Source of the DNA: Mannheimia granulomatis
GTDB taxonomy: Bacteria > Pseudomonadota > Gammaproteobacteria > Enterobacterales > Pasteurellaceae
Assembly: GCF_013377255.1 (NCBI RefSeq)
Contig: NZ_CP016614.1
Coordinates: 203,501 to 267,500, forward strand
Direction of reading: 5' to 3'
DNA: 64,000 nt
Below are positions 1-8,285 of the stretch, piece after piece; position 1 is the first letter of the stretch; each line of letters starts with the position of its first letter. The notes beneath the pieces are model-generated. The model saw nothing but the letters and a program-made list of their open reading frames with translations. It had not been told where the DNA came from and searched no databases. The position numbers and the translations under genes are program-made.

Positions 1-382
1 AGAAGAGCTCTATGCTTGGGTTATGGCTAATTTAGACGGAGAGCTTGCCCCAATGGTTTATGCCACTGTACCACCTGAAAAATTGAAAGAAATTCAAACG
101 CAATTTGGTGGAGATAAAGCAAGCCACGCAATTGAAGCTACTTTCGCCAAATTGGCCGAGAAACTACAAGCTGCAGGTATAACTAACTTCATTACTGCAG
201 GTGGTGAAACTTCAAGTATTGTCGTTCAGCAGCTTGGATTTAGCGGTTTCCACATCGGTAAGCAAATTACACCGGGTGTACCGTGGTTACAAGCGGTCGA
301 AAAACCGATTTTTCTTGCATTGAAATCCGGTAATTTCGGCAAAGAGGACTTTTTTAGCTTTGCACAAGGAATGTATTTATGA
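1..382 (+). CDS. otnK: 3-oxo-tetronate kinase OtnK, C-terminal part (start outside window)
   Basis: About 126 codons of an open frame that enters from the left edge (codons run from base 2). The visible part matches the C-terminal lobe of DUF1537 acid-sugar kinases: ITAGGETSS, then HIGKQITPGVPWL and LALKSGNFG near the end. In the family, OtnK uses ATP to phosphorylate 3-oxo-tetronate at O4 in the cytoplasm during D-erythronate or L-threonate breakdown. Its TGA overlaps the ATG of the next gene (ATGA, 379-382), so the two are translationally coupled. The four downstream genes complete the pathway, which supports the assignment. The ATG at 23 is internal, not the start. Confidence 0.88.
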   Translation, partial: EELYAWVMANLDGELAPMVYATVPPEKLKEIQTQFGGDKASHAIEATFAKLAEKLQAAGITNFITAGGETSSIVVQQLGFSGFHIGKQITPGVPWLQAVEKPIFLALKSGNFGKEDFFSFAQGMYL

Positions 383-1011
383 CAGAACAGGAACAAAAAC
401 TACAGATGGTTGAACTCGCTCGTTCACTCTTTAAACGTGGGTATACCGTAGGGGGGGCAGGTAATCTCTCGGTACGATTAGATGAAAATCGCATTTTGGT
501 GACACCAACAGGTTCATCGTTGGGGCGTTTAGAAGCGGAACGACTTTCCGTATTAGATATGCAAGGCAATGTACTGTCAGGAGATAAACCATCCAAAGAG
601 TCGGTTTTTCACTTGGCACTGTATCAGAAAAATCCGGAATGTCAGGCAATTGTACATTTACACTCTACCTACCTAACTGCACTGTCTTGCTTACAGGATT
701 TAGATATTGATAACGCAATTACAGCTTTCACACCTTACTATGTTATGCGGGTCGGTAGGTTACCTGTTATTCCTTACTATCGCCCGGGTGACATTAACAT
801 TGCTCGTGAGCTGGGTGAACGTGCCTTAGATGCAAAAGCATTTCTACTGGCAAACCACGGTGTTGTCGTCACAGGTTCTAATTTGATCGATGCGGTTGAT
901 AATACTGAAGAACTGGAAGAAACCGCCAAGCTTCATTTTATTCTACAAGGTCAAAAAGTGCGATATTTAACCGAAGACGAAGTGAATGACCTAAAAAATA
1001 GGGGAAAATAA
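379..1011 (+). CDS. otnC: 3-oxo-tetronate 4-phosphate decarboxylase (class II aldolase/adducin family)
   Basis: A 210-residue protein of the class II aldolase/adducin family. Seen: GNLSVR near the N-terminus, the phosphate-binding region VTPTGSSLG, SKESVFHLALY and the zinc-ligand motif HLHS, with a third histidine region LLANHGVVV. In the OtnC subgroup the enzyme decarboxylates 3-oxo-tetronate 4-phosphate to dihydroxyacetone phosphate. The start ATG overlaps the stop of otnK, and otnI follows after two bases, so this is a tight operon. Fuculose- or ribulose-phosphate aldolase/epimerase would be the alternative by domain alone; the neighbours make OtnC much more likely. Confidence 0.88.
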   Translation: MTEQEQKLQMVELARSLFKRGYTVGGAGNLSVRLDENRILVTPTGSSLGRLEAERLSVLDMQGNVLSGDKPSKESVFHLALYQKNPECQAIVHLHSTYLTALSCLQDLDIDNAITAFTPYYVMRVGRLPVIPYYRPGDINIARELGERALDAKAFLLANHGVVVTGSNLIDAVDNTEELEETAKLHFILQGQKVRYLTEDEVNDLKNRGK

Positions 1012-1013
1012 AT

Positions 1014-1790
1014 ATGCCTAAATTCGCAGCAAATCTTACGATGATGTTTAACGAAGTGCCATTTTTAGACCGCTTTGAAGCAGCCGCTAATGCGGGTTTT
1101 AAATATGTGGAATATCTCTGGCCTTATGAGTATTCGGCAGAGGAAATCAAAGCCAAACTCGACCAGTACGGTTTAAAACAAGTGCTGTTTAATACGGCAG
1201 CTGGCGATGTTGCCAAAGGGGAATGGGGTGTTTCTGCTATTCCGGGGCGTGAAGCAGACAGTCATCGTGATATTGATCTCGCCTTGGAATATGCACTTGC
1301 TTTAGGTTGTCCGCATATTCATGTTATGGCAGCGGTTGTACCGGAAGGCGAAGATCGCGAAGCCTATAAACAGACCTTTATCAAAAACGTGCAATATGCG
1401 GCGGATAAATTCAAACCGCACGGCATTAAGGTTCTGCTGGAAGCACTCAGCCCGGAAGTCAAACCAAACTATCTGCTGAAAAGCCAATTTGATACCTTAG
1501 AAATTGTTGAAGCAGTCAATCGAGCCAATGTGTTTGTACAGTTGGATTACTTCCACGCCCAAAATGTGAATGGCAATTTATCCCGCTTAACAGACAAACT
1601 CAACGGCAAATTTGCCCATATCCAAATTGCATCGGTACCGGAACGTCATGAGCCGGACGAAGGCGAAATTAACTACGAGTACATTTTCAACAAGCTCGAT
1701 GAAATCGGTTATGAAGGTTACGTAGGCTGTGAATATAAGCCAAGAGCGGAGACCACAGCAGGTTTAGCCTGGTTTGAAAGATACAAATAG
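1014..1790 (+). CDS. otnI: 2-oxo-tetronate isomerase (hydroxypyruvate isomerase-like TIM barrel)
   Basis: A 258-residue sugar-phosphate-isomerase/epimerase TIM barrel, the usual length for the Hyi/OtnI family. Seen: N-terminal FAANLTMMFNEVPFLDRF, the central acidic residue in VLLEALSP, QLDYFHAQ and the C-terminal GCEYKP. OtnI interconverts 2-oxo- and 3-oxo-tetronate, linking the dehydrogenase DenD to the kinase OtnK. It starts two bases after the otnC stop, with a GGGGAAAATAA ribosome site at the end of otnC. By domain alone it could be annotated hydroxypyruvate isomerase; the operon favours OtnI. Confidence 0.87.
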   Translation: MPKFAANLTMMFNEVPFLDRFEAAANAGFKYVEYLWPYEYSAEEIKAKLDQYGLKQVLFNTAAGDVAKGEWGVSAIPGREADSHRDIDLALEYALALGCPHIHVMAAVVPEGEDREAYKQTFIKNVQYAADKFKPHGIKVLLEALSPEVKPNYLLKSQFDTLEIVEAVNRANVFVQLDYFHAQNVNGNLSRLTDKLNGKFAHIQIASVPERHEPDEGEINYEYIFNKLDEIGYEGYVGCEYKPRAETTAGLAWFERYK

Positions 1791-1801
1791 AGGGAGGTTT
1801 T

Positions 1802-2749
1802 ATGAATATTGTGATTACAGGCGGAGCAGGTTTCTTGGGGCAACGCTTAGCGAAAACCTTATTAGCTCAGCATTTAGAGAAAATTCAAGAATTAGTGCTG
1901 GTTGATATGATTAAGCCAACCGCTCCAAATAATGATCCCCGTGTTCGTTGTATGGAAATGGATTTAAGACATCCTGAAGGTTTAGATGCAATTATTACCG
2001 AAAAAACGACCGCACTTTTTCATTTAGCAGCGATAGTGAGTAGTCATGCGGAGCAAGATCCGGATTTGGGTTATGAAATTAATTTCCTAGCTACCCGTAA
2101 TTTGCTGGAAGTTTGCCGTAAAAATAACCCAAACATCCGCTTTATCTTTTCAAGCTCATTGGCAGTATTTGGCGGAGAATTACCTGCGGTAATCAACGAT
2201 GGTACGGCAGTGACACCACAATCCACCTATGGTACACAGAAAGCAATGTGTGAATTGCTCATCAACGATTATTCCCGTAAGGGCTTTGTTGATGGGATTG
2301 TGGTTCGCTTACCAACTATCTGTATTCGTCCGGGGAAACCAAACAAAGCAGCCTCTTCATTTGTAAGCAGCATTATTCGCGAGCCGTTATATGGCAAAGA
2401 AGCGATTTGCCCGGTGTCACAGGATTTACGTTTATGGATTTCAAGCCCAAATACAGTGATTAATAACTTTATTCATGCTTTAACTTTGCCTTCTTTACCA
2501 CAACGCAGTTGGCATGTCATTAACTTACCGGGCTTTACTGTCAGCATAAAACAAATGCTATCTGATTTGGCTTCAATAAAAGGAGAAAGCACCTTAGAGA
2601 AAGTACGATTTGAATTTGATGAAAATATTAACAACATTGTCGCCAGTTGGCCTGCTGAGATTAACAATAATACTGCTCTCAAACATGGTTTTAGCGTAGA
2701 TGTTGATTTTAAGGAAGTTATCCAACAATTTATTAAACACGACATGTAA
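1802..2749 (+). CDS. denD: D-erythronate dehydrogenase (NAD-dependent epimerase/dehydratase fold)
   Basis: A 315-residue extended short-chain dehydrogenase. The Rossmann motif GGAGFLG is at residues 7-13, FHLAAIVS follows, and the catalytic Ser and YxxxK are visible as FSSSLAVFG and STYGTQKAM. From memory, the orthologous Haemophilus influenzae operon (otnK-otnC-otnI-this gene-permease, HI1011-HI1015) has this enzyme assigned as D-erythronate dehydrogenase, giving 2-oxo-tetronate. It begins 11 bases after otnI behind GAGGGAGG, a strong ribosome site. The fold alone would only support NAD(P)-dependent oxidoreductase; gene order gives the substrate. Confidence 0.82.
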   Translation: MNIVITGGAGFLGQRLAKTLLAQHLEKIQELVLVDMIKPTAPNNDPRVRCMEMDLRHPEGLDAIITEKTTALFHLAAIVSSHAEQDPDLGYEINFLATRNLLEVCRKNNPNIRFIFSSSLAVFGGELPAVINDGTAVTPQSTYGTQKAMCELLINDYSRKGFVDGIVVRLPTICIRPGKPNKAASSFVSSIIREPLYGKEAICPVSQDLRLWISSPNTVINNFIHALTLPSLPQRSWHVINLPGFTVSIKQMLSDLASIKGESTLEKVRFEFDENINNIVASWPAEINNNTALKHGFSVDVDFKEVIQQFIKHDM

Positions 2750-2764
2750 ATTAGGAGCAACAGT

Positions 2765-4237
2765 ATGTTTGGCTTACCAATTCCGATTATAGGACTATTG
2801 ATTGCAGTATTTGTCTTGGTCTATTTAGTTTTAAAAACACGTGTTCATGCATTTATTGCTATGTTAATTGCCTCCGCTATTGCAGGTCTTGTTGGTGGCA
2901 TGTCCGTCAATGATACACTCGGTGCAATCAGTAAAGGCTTCGGTGGAACTCTAGGCGGTATTGATATTGTTATCGGTTTAGGGGTAATGATGGGAAGCGT
3001 GCTGGAAGTTTCCGGTGCCGCAGAAAAAATGGCTTATAGCTTTATCAAAATGCTGGGCAAGAAAAAAGAAGAGTGGGCATTGGCGATTACAGGCTACATT
3101 GTGAGTATTCCAATCTTTGTAGATTCTGCGTTTGTTATCCTATATCCGGTTGCAAAAGCTTTAGCAAAAAACGGCAAACGATCACTCTTAACCTTAGGTG
3201 TGGCACTTGCAGGTGGCTTAGTAGTAACTCACCATACCGTTCCACCGACACCGGGCCCGTTAGGTGTTGCCGGCTTATTTAATGTCGATCTTGGTGTCAT
3301 GTTATTAGTCGGTATGGCTCTTGCGGTATTACCTGTAATCGGTATCGTACTTTATGCAAAATGGTTAGACAAAAAATACCCTGAATTTAACCAACAAGTT
3401 TTCACTCAAGAAGAGTTAAAACAAAAATACGATGACTATATCGAAAGCCGTGAGAAAAAGAATTTGCCAAGTTTAGGTTTATCTTTATTGCCTATCGTCT
3501 TACCAATCGGTTTGATCTTTATTAAAGCAATTTTAGATATCGTAGCGAAAGGTAATACAGAATTTGCACAAACAACGGTTTACCAATTCTTCGCCTTTGT
3601 TGGCCACCCAATGATTGCCTTAGCCCTGAGTGTATTAGTGTCTGTTTATACTTTATTACCAAAAGTAGACAAAGACAGAACAGTACTTCATCTTGAAGAA
3701 GGCGTAAAAACAGCAGGTATCATCTTATTGGTAACCGGTGCCGGTGGTGCATTAGGTGCGGTATTACGTGACAGTGGTGCAGGCAAACAGTTAGCGGAAC
3801 AAATTGCCCAATTACCGATTTCGCCAATTTTAATTCCGTTCATTGTTTCTACTCTTGTACGTTTTATTCAAGGTTCAGGTACGGTGGCAATGGTCACTGC
3901 TGCGTCAATTTCAGCGCCGATTTTGGCTCAAATTCCGGGTGTAAATATGATTCTAGCTGCACAAGCTGCGACAATGGGTTCCCTCTTCTTCGGTTACTTC
4001 AACGATAGCTTGTTCTGGGTTGTGAACCGTATGATGGGCATCAATGATGTGAAAAAACAGATGATTGTTTGGTCTGTGCCAACTACGATTGCGTGGGGTA
4101 TCGGCGGTATCAGTGTAATTTTATGTAACCTGATTTGGGGTAACGACGGCTCAGTATTTGACCTTGTCTTCCCTGTTGCTGTAATGGCGATCATCGCTAT
4201 CTACATCAAAGCACAAAATAAAACCTTAACCAAGTAA
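2765..4237 (+). CDS. GntP-family permease, probable acid-sugar (erythronate/threonate) importer
   Basis: A 490-residue, very hydrophobic membrane protein of the gluconate:H+ symporter (GntP) family. Family features seen: an N-terminal segment with VLKTRVHAFIAML, GFGGTLGGIDIVIGLGVMMG, HHTVPPTPGPLGVAG, VTGAGGALGAVLRDSG and QGSGTVAMVTAASI. It is the last gene of the four-carbon acid-sugar operon, 15 bases after denD behind AGGAG, and is followed at once by a strong terminator. Position suggests uptake of erythronate or a related tetronate rather than gluconate; a second GntP member at 36726-38075 sits with the gluconate kinase. The substrate is inferred. Confidence 0.85.
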   Translation: MFGLPIPIIGLLIAVFVLVYLVLKTRVHAFIAMLIASAIAGLVGGMSVNDTLGAISKGFGGTLGGIDIVIGLGVMMGSVLEVSGAAEKMAYSFIKMLGKKKEEWALAITGYIVSIPIFVDSAFVILYPVAKALAKNGKRSLLTLGVALAGGLVVTHHTVPPTPGPLGVAGLFNVDLGVMLLVGMALAVLPVIGIVLYAKWLDKKYPEFNQQVFTQEELKQKYDDYIESREKKNLPSLGLSLLPIVLPIGLIFIKAILDIVAKGNTEFAQTTVYQFFAFVGHPMIALALSVLVSVYTLLPKVDKDRTVLHLEEGVKTAGIILLVTGAGGALGAVLRDSGAGKQLAEQIAQLPISPILIPFIVSTLVRFIQGSGTVAMVTAASISAPILAQIPGVNMILAAQAATMGSLFFGYFNDSLFWVVNRMMGINDVKKQMIVWSVPTTIAWGIGGISVILCNLIWGNDGSVFDLVFPVAVMAIIAIYIKAQNKTLTK

Positions 4238-4244
4238 TCAACCT

Positions 4245-4281
4245 AAATAGACTATGAACCAAGTTCATAGTCTATTTTTTT
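4245..4281 (+). terminator. Intrinsic terminator of the otn operon
   Basis: A perfect 15-bp stem (4245-4259 with 4263-4277, core ATAGACTATGAAC) with a three-base loop runs into seven T. It lies 8 bases after the permease stop and before the separate ribosome site of the next gene. Confidence 0.9.
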
Positions 4282-4303
4282 ACCTAAAACCTAGGAGTGG
4301 GAT

Positions 4304-5650
4304 ATGAAAAAATCTCTCATACTTGCAAGCGGATTGTTTTTTTCTTCTTTAGTGAATGCGACACCGGATGAAATTAAACCGAATGCCAATCTGAATATCA
4401 CTCTACTTGCTGAAGTCACTGCTCAAGGGCAGAAGATTAACGGTGTGGCGGTAGAATACCCAAGTAATGTGTTATCTGGGAGTGATTTAAGACAACTCTA
4501 TCAAATCCAAACCTCGCTGGATAATGCTCCCCAAGAAGCGCGTAGTGTGTTAAAAGCCTATGTGAATAGTGAGCCTAAAATCAGTAAGCAGCCTAAGGCA
4601 GGTAAATTTGTGATCATTGAACTAGATACTGCGGATAAAAATGCGGCGACTTACAGTATAAAAGACGGCAACACGGCACCGATGAAATTCAAATCGAAAG
4701 ATGCGGAAAGCAAGATTGTAGAAACTGAGCGTGTGCAAGCGGTCAAAATTCCAGAATTTTTTGCAAAAAGACTCGCTTACTCGGTAGAACAAAAGGGCTT
4801 ACTAAAATTAACCAACGGCATAACGCTTGGTACAGGTGCTTGGTCGCAAACCGCAGAGCCAGAAAAAATCAAAACGACTTATATTGATGAATTTGTTGCG
4901 AAACAAGTTACCTTCGATGACCCTGAAAATAAACTGAACTACCGTTTCTATGCCCCTTTGCAAAAAAACGGCGAAAAATACCCGCTTGTGATCTTCTTGC
5001 ACGGCTCAGGGCAGGTTGGTTCGGATAATTTAGCTCACTTATTATCCAGCAAAGGAGCGATTGCCACCTTGCCTTATGAACCGAGCTTTGTGCTAGCACC
5101 ACAATATGATCAAGTTTTTGACCCATTCGACAGTGAAGAAAAAGGTCAGAAAGGCGGTATTCACTGGCAGACCGAAAACCGTATCAACTTGGCACTTAAA
5201 ATGATTGATGAAACCATCAAAGCCAATCCACAAATTGATACCAATCGTATTTATATCAACGGCTTATCTCGTGGTGCAGAAGGCGGATTGAATCTGTTAT
5301 TGGCTCACCCGAATTTCTTTGCCGGCGCATTGCTAATGAGCGGTCGTGAAGCCTATACAAACGAATGAGTGGACGGCAACGCCAACAAAGACAACCTCGC
5401 TGCGATTAAAAATGTGCCGATTTGGTTCTTCCACAGCAAGGAAGACAAAGTTTCACCGGTCCAAGGTTCCCGGATTAACTATCAAATTCTCAAAGAACAG
5501 TTAAACGCACCGAATGTGAAGTATACCGAATTCAGCTTCACCCAAGCGGGAGATAACGGTATTGTTCATAATAACCCTCATAACACTTGGGATGCTGTAT
5601 ATAATAGTCCAGAGATTATTGAGTGTTTACTTCAACAAAAACGCCACTAA
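4304..5650 (+). pseudogene. Secreted alpha/beta-hydrolase (esterase/peptidase-like), interrupted by one in-frame TGA
   Basis: Reading from ATG 4304 (AGGAG at 4293-4297) gives a Sec signal peptide, MKKSLILASGLFFSSLVNA, and an alpha/beta-hydrolase. Seen: oxyanion region FLHGSGQ, nucleophile elbow NGLSRGAEGG, then an in-frame TGA at 5366-5368. The same frame continues at once with VDGNANKDN, WFFHSKEDKVSP (likely catalytic Asp) and HNNPHNTWDAVY (likely catalytic His), ending at 5650. So a 354-residue fragment lacks two of the three catalytic residues. The simplest reading is a TGG (Trp) to TGA change in a gene of 448 codons. Family resemblance is to periplasmic esterases with a predicted prolyl-oligopeptidase or polyhydroxybutyrate-depolymerase fold; substrate unknown. 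A sequencing error is possible. Confidence 0.8.
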
Positions 5651-5661
5651 GGAGGCATATT

Positions 5662-6347
5662 ATGTTTATGTACTTATCTCATCCATTAGATCCAAAAGAT
5701 CTGGCTTGGCCGGGAGAGCCTGTTGTTGAGGTTAATCGTTGTACAGATATATGTGAAAAACGCCATTTAGTAGTTTTATTACCAAACTGCCTAATCATTG
5801 CGGCACTCATATGGATGCTCCACGACACTTTGTTAAAGATGGCTTAAGTATTAACGAGCTACCTATAGAATATTTTTGTCATAAACAAGTCGCTTTACTT
5901 GAAATTCCAAAAGGTGAAGCCGAAGGAATTACAAAAGAAGATTTACTACCTTATGCGGATATTTTATCAAAAGTCTCGTTTGCGTTCTTTAGAACAGGCT
6001 TTGAGAAATATAGAGCTGAGAATCCTACAATATACCAAAATGAATGTCCGTATATTGCAACAAGTGCGGGGGAGTATTTATCAGATAATTTTCCTAACTT
6101 AAAAGGCGTAGGCATTGACTTCTTAGCTCTAGGCTCTCCATCATCTAGAGTGCCTGAAGAAGAGAACCCAAAGAACTGTCATCGAGCTATTCTAGGTTAT
6201 TATACGGGGAGATTTACAACAGTTATTGAAGATATGCATTTAGCTGAACTACCTAAGAATGTCAAATTTAAGTAATTTTTTAATGCGCCTTGGCGTATTG
6301 TTGGAGTAGATTCTAGCCAAGTAACTTGTATTGTAGAAATAGAATAG
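5662..6347 (+). pseudogene. Cyclase-family (kynurenine formamidase-like) metal hydrolase, with frameshift and premature stop
   Basis: ATG 5662 follows a perfect AAGGAGG. The first frame gives MFMYLSHPLDPKDLAWPGEP, then derails after ICEK. A shift of one base at the A5 run 5756-5760 (six A would restore it) leads into PFSSFITKLPNHCGTHMDAP, the metal-binding HxGTHxDxP motif of the cyclase family. The frame then runs to TAA at 6273-6275. It continues in frame past that stop as FFNAPWRIVGVDSSQ, a typical cyclase-family ending, to TAG at 6345-6347. Two lesions make a genuine pseudogene more likely than one base-calling error. It follows the esterase closely (11 bases) and probably formed an operon with it. 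Substrate unknown. Confidence 0.8.
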
Positions 6348-6380
6348 TGCAGGATGTAAGCATAAGTAATCTTATGGGAT

Positions 6381-6446
6381 TTATGTAGTAGTTATACAAA
6401 TATCTTATCGTATAGGGTAAAAAATAAATATATAACTACTACATAA
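6381..6446. repeat. 16-bp perfect inverted repeat in the 6348-6596 spacer
   Basis: TTATGTAGTAGTTATA at 6381-6396 is repeated inverted at 6431-6446, separated by 34 AT-rich bases. It lies in a 249-base gene-free stretch between the cyclase pseudogene and the ABC ATPase. No T-run follows either arm, so it is not a standard terminator. Possible readings are an operator pair for the ABC genes or a remnant of a mobile element; nothing else is recognisable in this spacer. Confidence 0.6.
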
Positions 6447-6596
6447 TTAGCAATTTTTCTAATTACCGATAATACTATTTAATTCATTGTAATATATTTT
6501 TTATAACAAAAAAATATACAAAATTCCTTCTTATAATTTTCATTTCTGTTTAATTTCTTGCACAATGTCCTCATTGAAGAATAAACCAATACTGAA

Positions 6597-7328
6597 ATGC
6601 CTTTACTCTCTATTCAAAATTTACATAAAAAATATGGTGAAACTATTGCCATTAGGAATCTCAGTTTAGAGCTACACAAAGGGGAAGTTGTTGTCTTGCT
6701 TGGACCTTCTGGCTGTGGAAAAAGCACTTTGCTACGTTGCATTAACGGATTGGAAGAGAAGCAAGGTGGCACAATTAAAATACAGGGTGTCGGTGAGTTT
6801 GGTAAAGACTTAAGCTGGGAACTTTCTCGCCAGAAAGTCGGTATGGTATTTCAAAGCTATGAATTATTTGCTCATTTAAATGTTATCGACAACATCCTAC
6901 TAGGGCCGTTAAAAGCACAAAATCGTAAGCGGCAAGAAGTAGAAGATCAGGCTGATCAATTACTTAAACGTGTGGGATTACTGGAGCGAAAAACGGCTTT
7001 TCCTCGTGAGTTATCCGGCGGGCAGAAACAGCGTATTGCGATTGTTAGAGCACTTTGTATGAACCCTGAGGTGATTTTATTAGATGAAATTACTGCGGCT
7101 CTTGATCCTGAAATGGTAAGAGAAGTGCTAGATGTTGTGCTAGAACTGGCAAATGAGGGGATGTCTATGTTAATTGTGACCCATGAAATAGGCTTTGCAG
7201 AAAAAGTGGCAGACCGCATAGTATTTATTGATAAAGGGGAGATTATTGAGCAAGCAGCGCCTAAGGACTTTTTTAATGCCCCAAAAACCGAACGAGCAAA
7301 ACAGTTTTTACACGGACTAGATTATTAA
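6597..7328 (+). CDS. Polar amino-acid ABC transporter ATP-binding protein (GlnQ/HisP type)
   Basis: A 243-residue cytoplasmic ATPase. Seen: Walker A GPSGCGKST, Q-loop VFQSYELF, signature LSGGQKQR, Walker B VILLDEITAALDPE and switch histidine IVTHE. The Walker B segment has ITAALD where the usual sequence is PTSALD, still compatible with function. The ribosome site before ATG 6597 is weak. The binding lipoprotein follows after 20 bases. No permease gene lies on either side, which is unusual for this family: the normal set is ATPase, permease and binding protein together. Confidence 0.9.
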   Translation: MPLLSIQNLHKKYGETIAIRNLSLELHKGEVVVLLGPSGCGKSTLLRCINGLEEKQGGTIKIQGVGEFGKDLSWELSRQKVGMVFQSYELFAHLNVIDNILLGPLKAQNRKRQEVEDQADQLLKRVGLLERKTAFPRELSGGQKQRIAIVRALCMNPEVILLDEITAALDPEMVREVLDVVLELANEGMSMLIVTHEIGFAEKVADRIVFIDKGEIIEQAAPKDFFNAPKTERAKQFLHGLDY

Positions 7329-7348
7329 TTATTACTCGAGGAATCATT

Positions 7349-8188
7349 ATGAAACGTTCAACTTTTTTAAAAACTTTATTAGCTACCACATTAGCTGTAT
7401 TTACGCTTACTGCTTGTGATAACGTAGGTTCTGCTAACAATAATACAGCAGAAAAAGATGCAGTAGCACAAATTAAAGAGAAAGGTGTTATTCGCATTGG
7501 TGTATTTGGTGATAAACCTCCGTTTGGTTATGTGGATGCAAATGGCAAAAACCAAGGTTTTGATGTGGAAATAGCCAAAGAGATTTCAAATAATTTATTC
7601 GGCAGCCCGGACAAAGTTGAATTTGTATTGACTGAAGCGGCAAATCGTGTGGAATATTTAAAATCAAACAAAGTAGATTTAATTTTAGCTAACTTTACGA
7701 AAACACCTGAGCGAGCGGAGGTAGTAGATTTTGCTGAGCCTTATATGAATGTTGCTTTAGGCATAGTTTCGCCAAAAAATGCTTTAGTTACGGATGTAAA
7801 ACAACTTGAGGGTAAAACGTTATTAGTTAATAAAGGCACAACAGCCGATGCTTATTTCAGTAAAAATCACCCTGAAATCCAACTATTAAAATTTGACCAA
7901 AATACCGAAACTTTTGATGCGTTAAAAGATGGGCGCGGTGTAGCACTAGCACATGATAACGCTTTAGTATGGGCATGGGCAAAAGAGAATGCTGACTTTG
8001 AGGTTGCAATAGGCAGTATCGGTCCCGCTGAGCAAATTGCTCCTGCGGTTCAAAAAGGAAATAAAGCATTGTTGGATTTTGTAAACAAAGAGATAGGACA
8101 GTTTAAAACAAACGGTAAATTAAAAGCGGCTTATGAAAAAACTCTCGTACCGGTTTATGGTGAAAAAGAAGCGTTATTAGCTAAATAA
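7349..8188 (+). CDS. Amino-acid ABC transporter substrate-binding lipoprotein (family 3)
   Basis: A 279-residue exported protein. A lipoprotein signal ends in the lipobox LTAC (Cys about residue 25), followed by the family-3 start GVIRIGVFGDKPPFGYVDANG, GFDVEIAKEI, LILANFTKTPERAEVVDFAEPY and KTLLVNKGTTADAYF. These are hallmarks of glutamine/cystine/arginine-type solute-binding proteins. It is anchored in the membrane facing the periplasm and should deliver an amino acid to a permease. It is co-transcribed with the ATPase upstream (GAGGA ribosome site). The exact amino acid cannot be read from the sequence. Confidence 0.9.
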   Translation: MKRSTFLKTLLATTLAVFTLTACDNVGSANNNTAEKDAVAQIKEKGVIRIGVFGDKPPFGYVDANGKNQGFDVEIAKEISNNLFGSPDKVEFVLTEAANRVEYLKSNKVDLILANFTKTPERAEVVDFAEPYMNVALGIVSPKNALVTDVKQLEGKTLLVNKGTTADAYFSKNHPEIQLLKFDQNTETFDALKDGRGVALAHDNALVWAWAKENADFEVAIGSIGPAEQIAPAVQKGNKALLDFVNKEIGQFKTNGKLKAAYEKTLVPVYGEKEALLAK

Positions 8189-8190
8189 TA

Positions 8191-8221
8191 AAAAGCAGCG
8201 CCTTTTACTAAAAGGTGCTGC
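8191..8221 (-). terminator. Hairpin terminator between convergent genes
   Basis: A 12-bp stem (8195-8206 with 8210-8221, core GCAGCGCCTTTT) with a three-base loop. Read on the minus strand it is followed by CTTTTTATT, a good T-tract ending dcuB transcription. On the plus strand it lies 7 bases past the lipoprotein stop and probably serves that gene too, though the tail there is weaker. Confidence 0.75.
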
Positions 8222-8285
8222 CATATTTGCAAATTTTTGTTAAAACTCGACCGCTTGTAGGAAGCTGTGAGTTATTCTACTTAGC

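Noticed and set aside
5366..5368. In-frame TGA in the esterase as a selenocysteine codon
   Set aside because: No selenoprotein of this family is known to me and no SECIS-like hairpin was obvious right after it; a Trp-to-stop change fits better.
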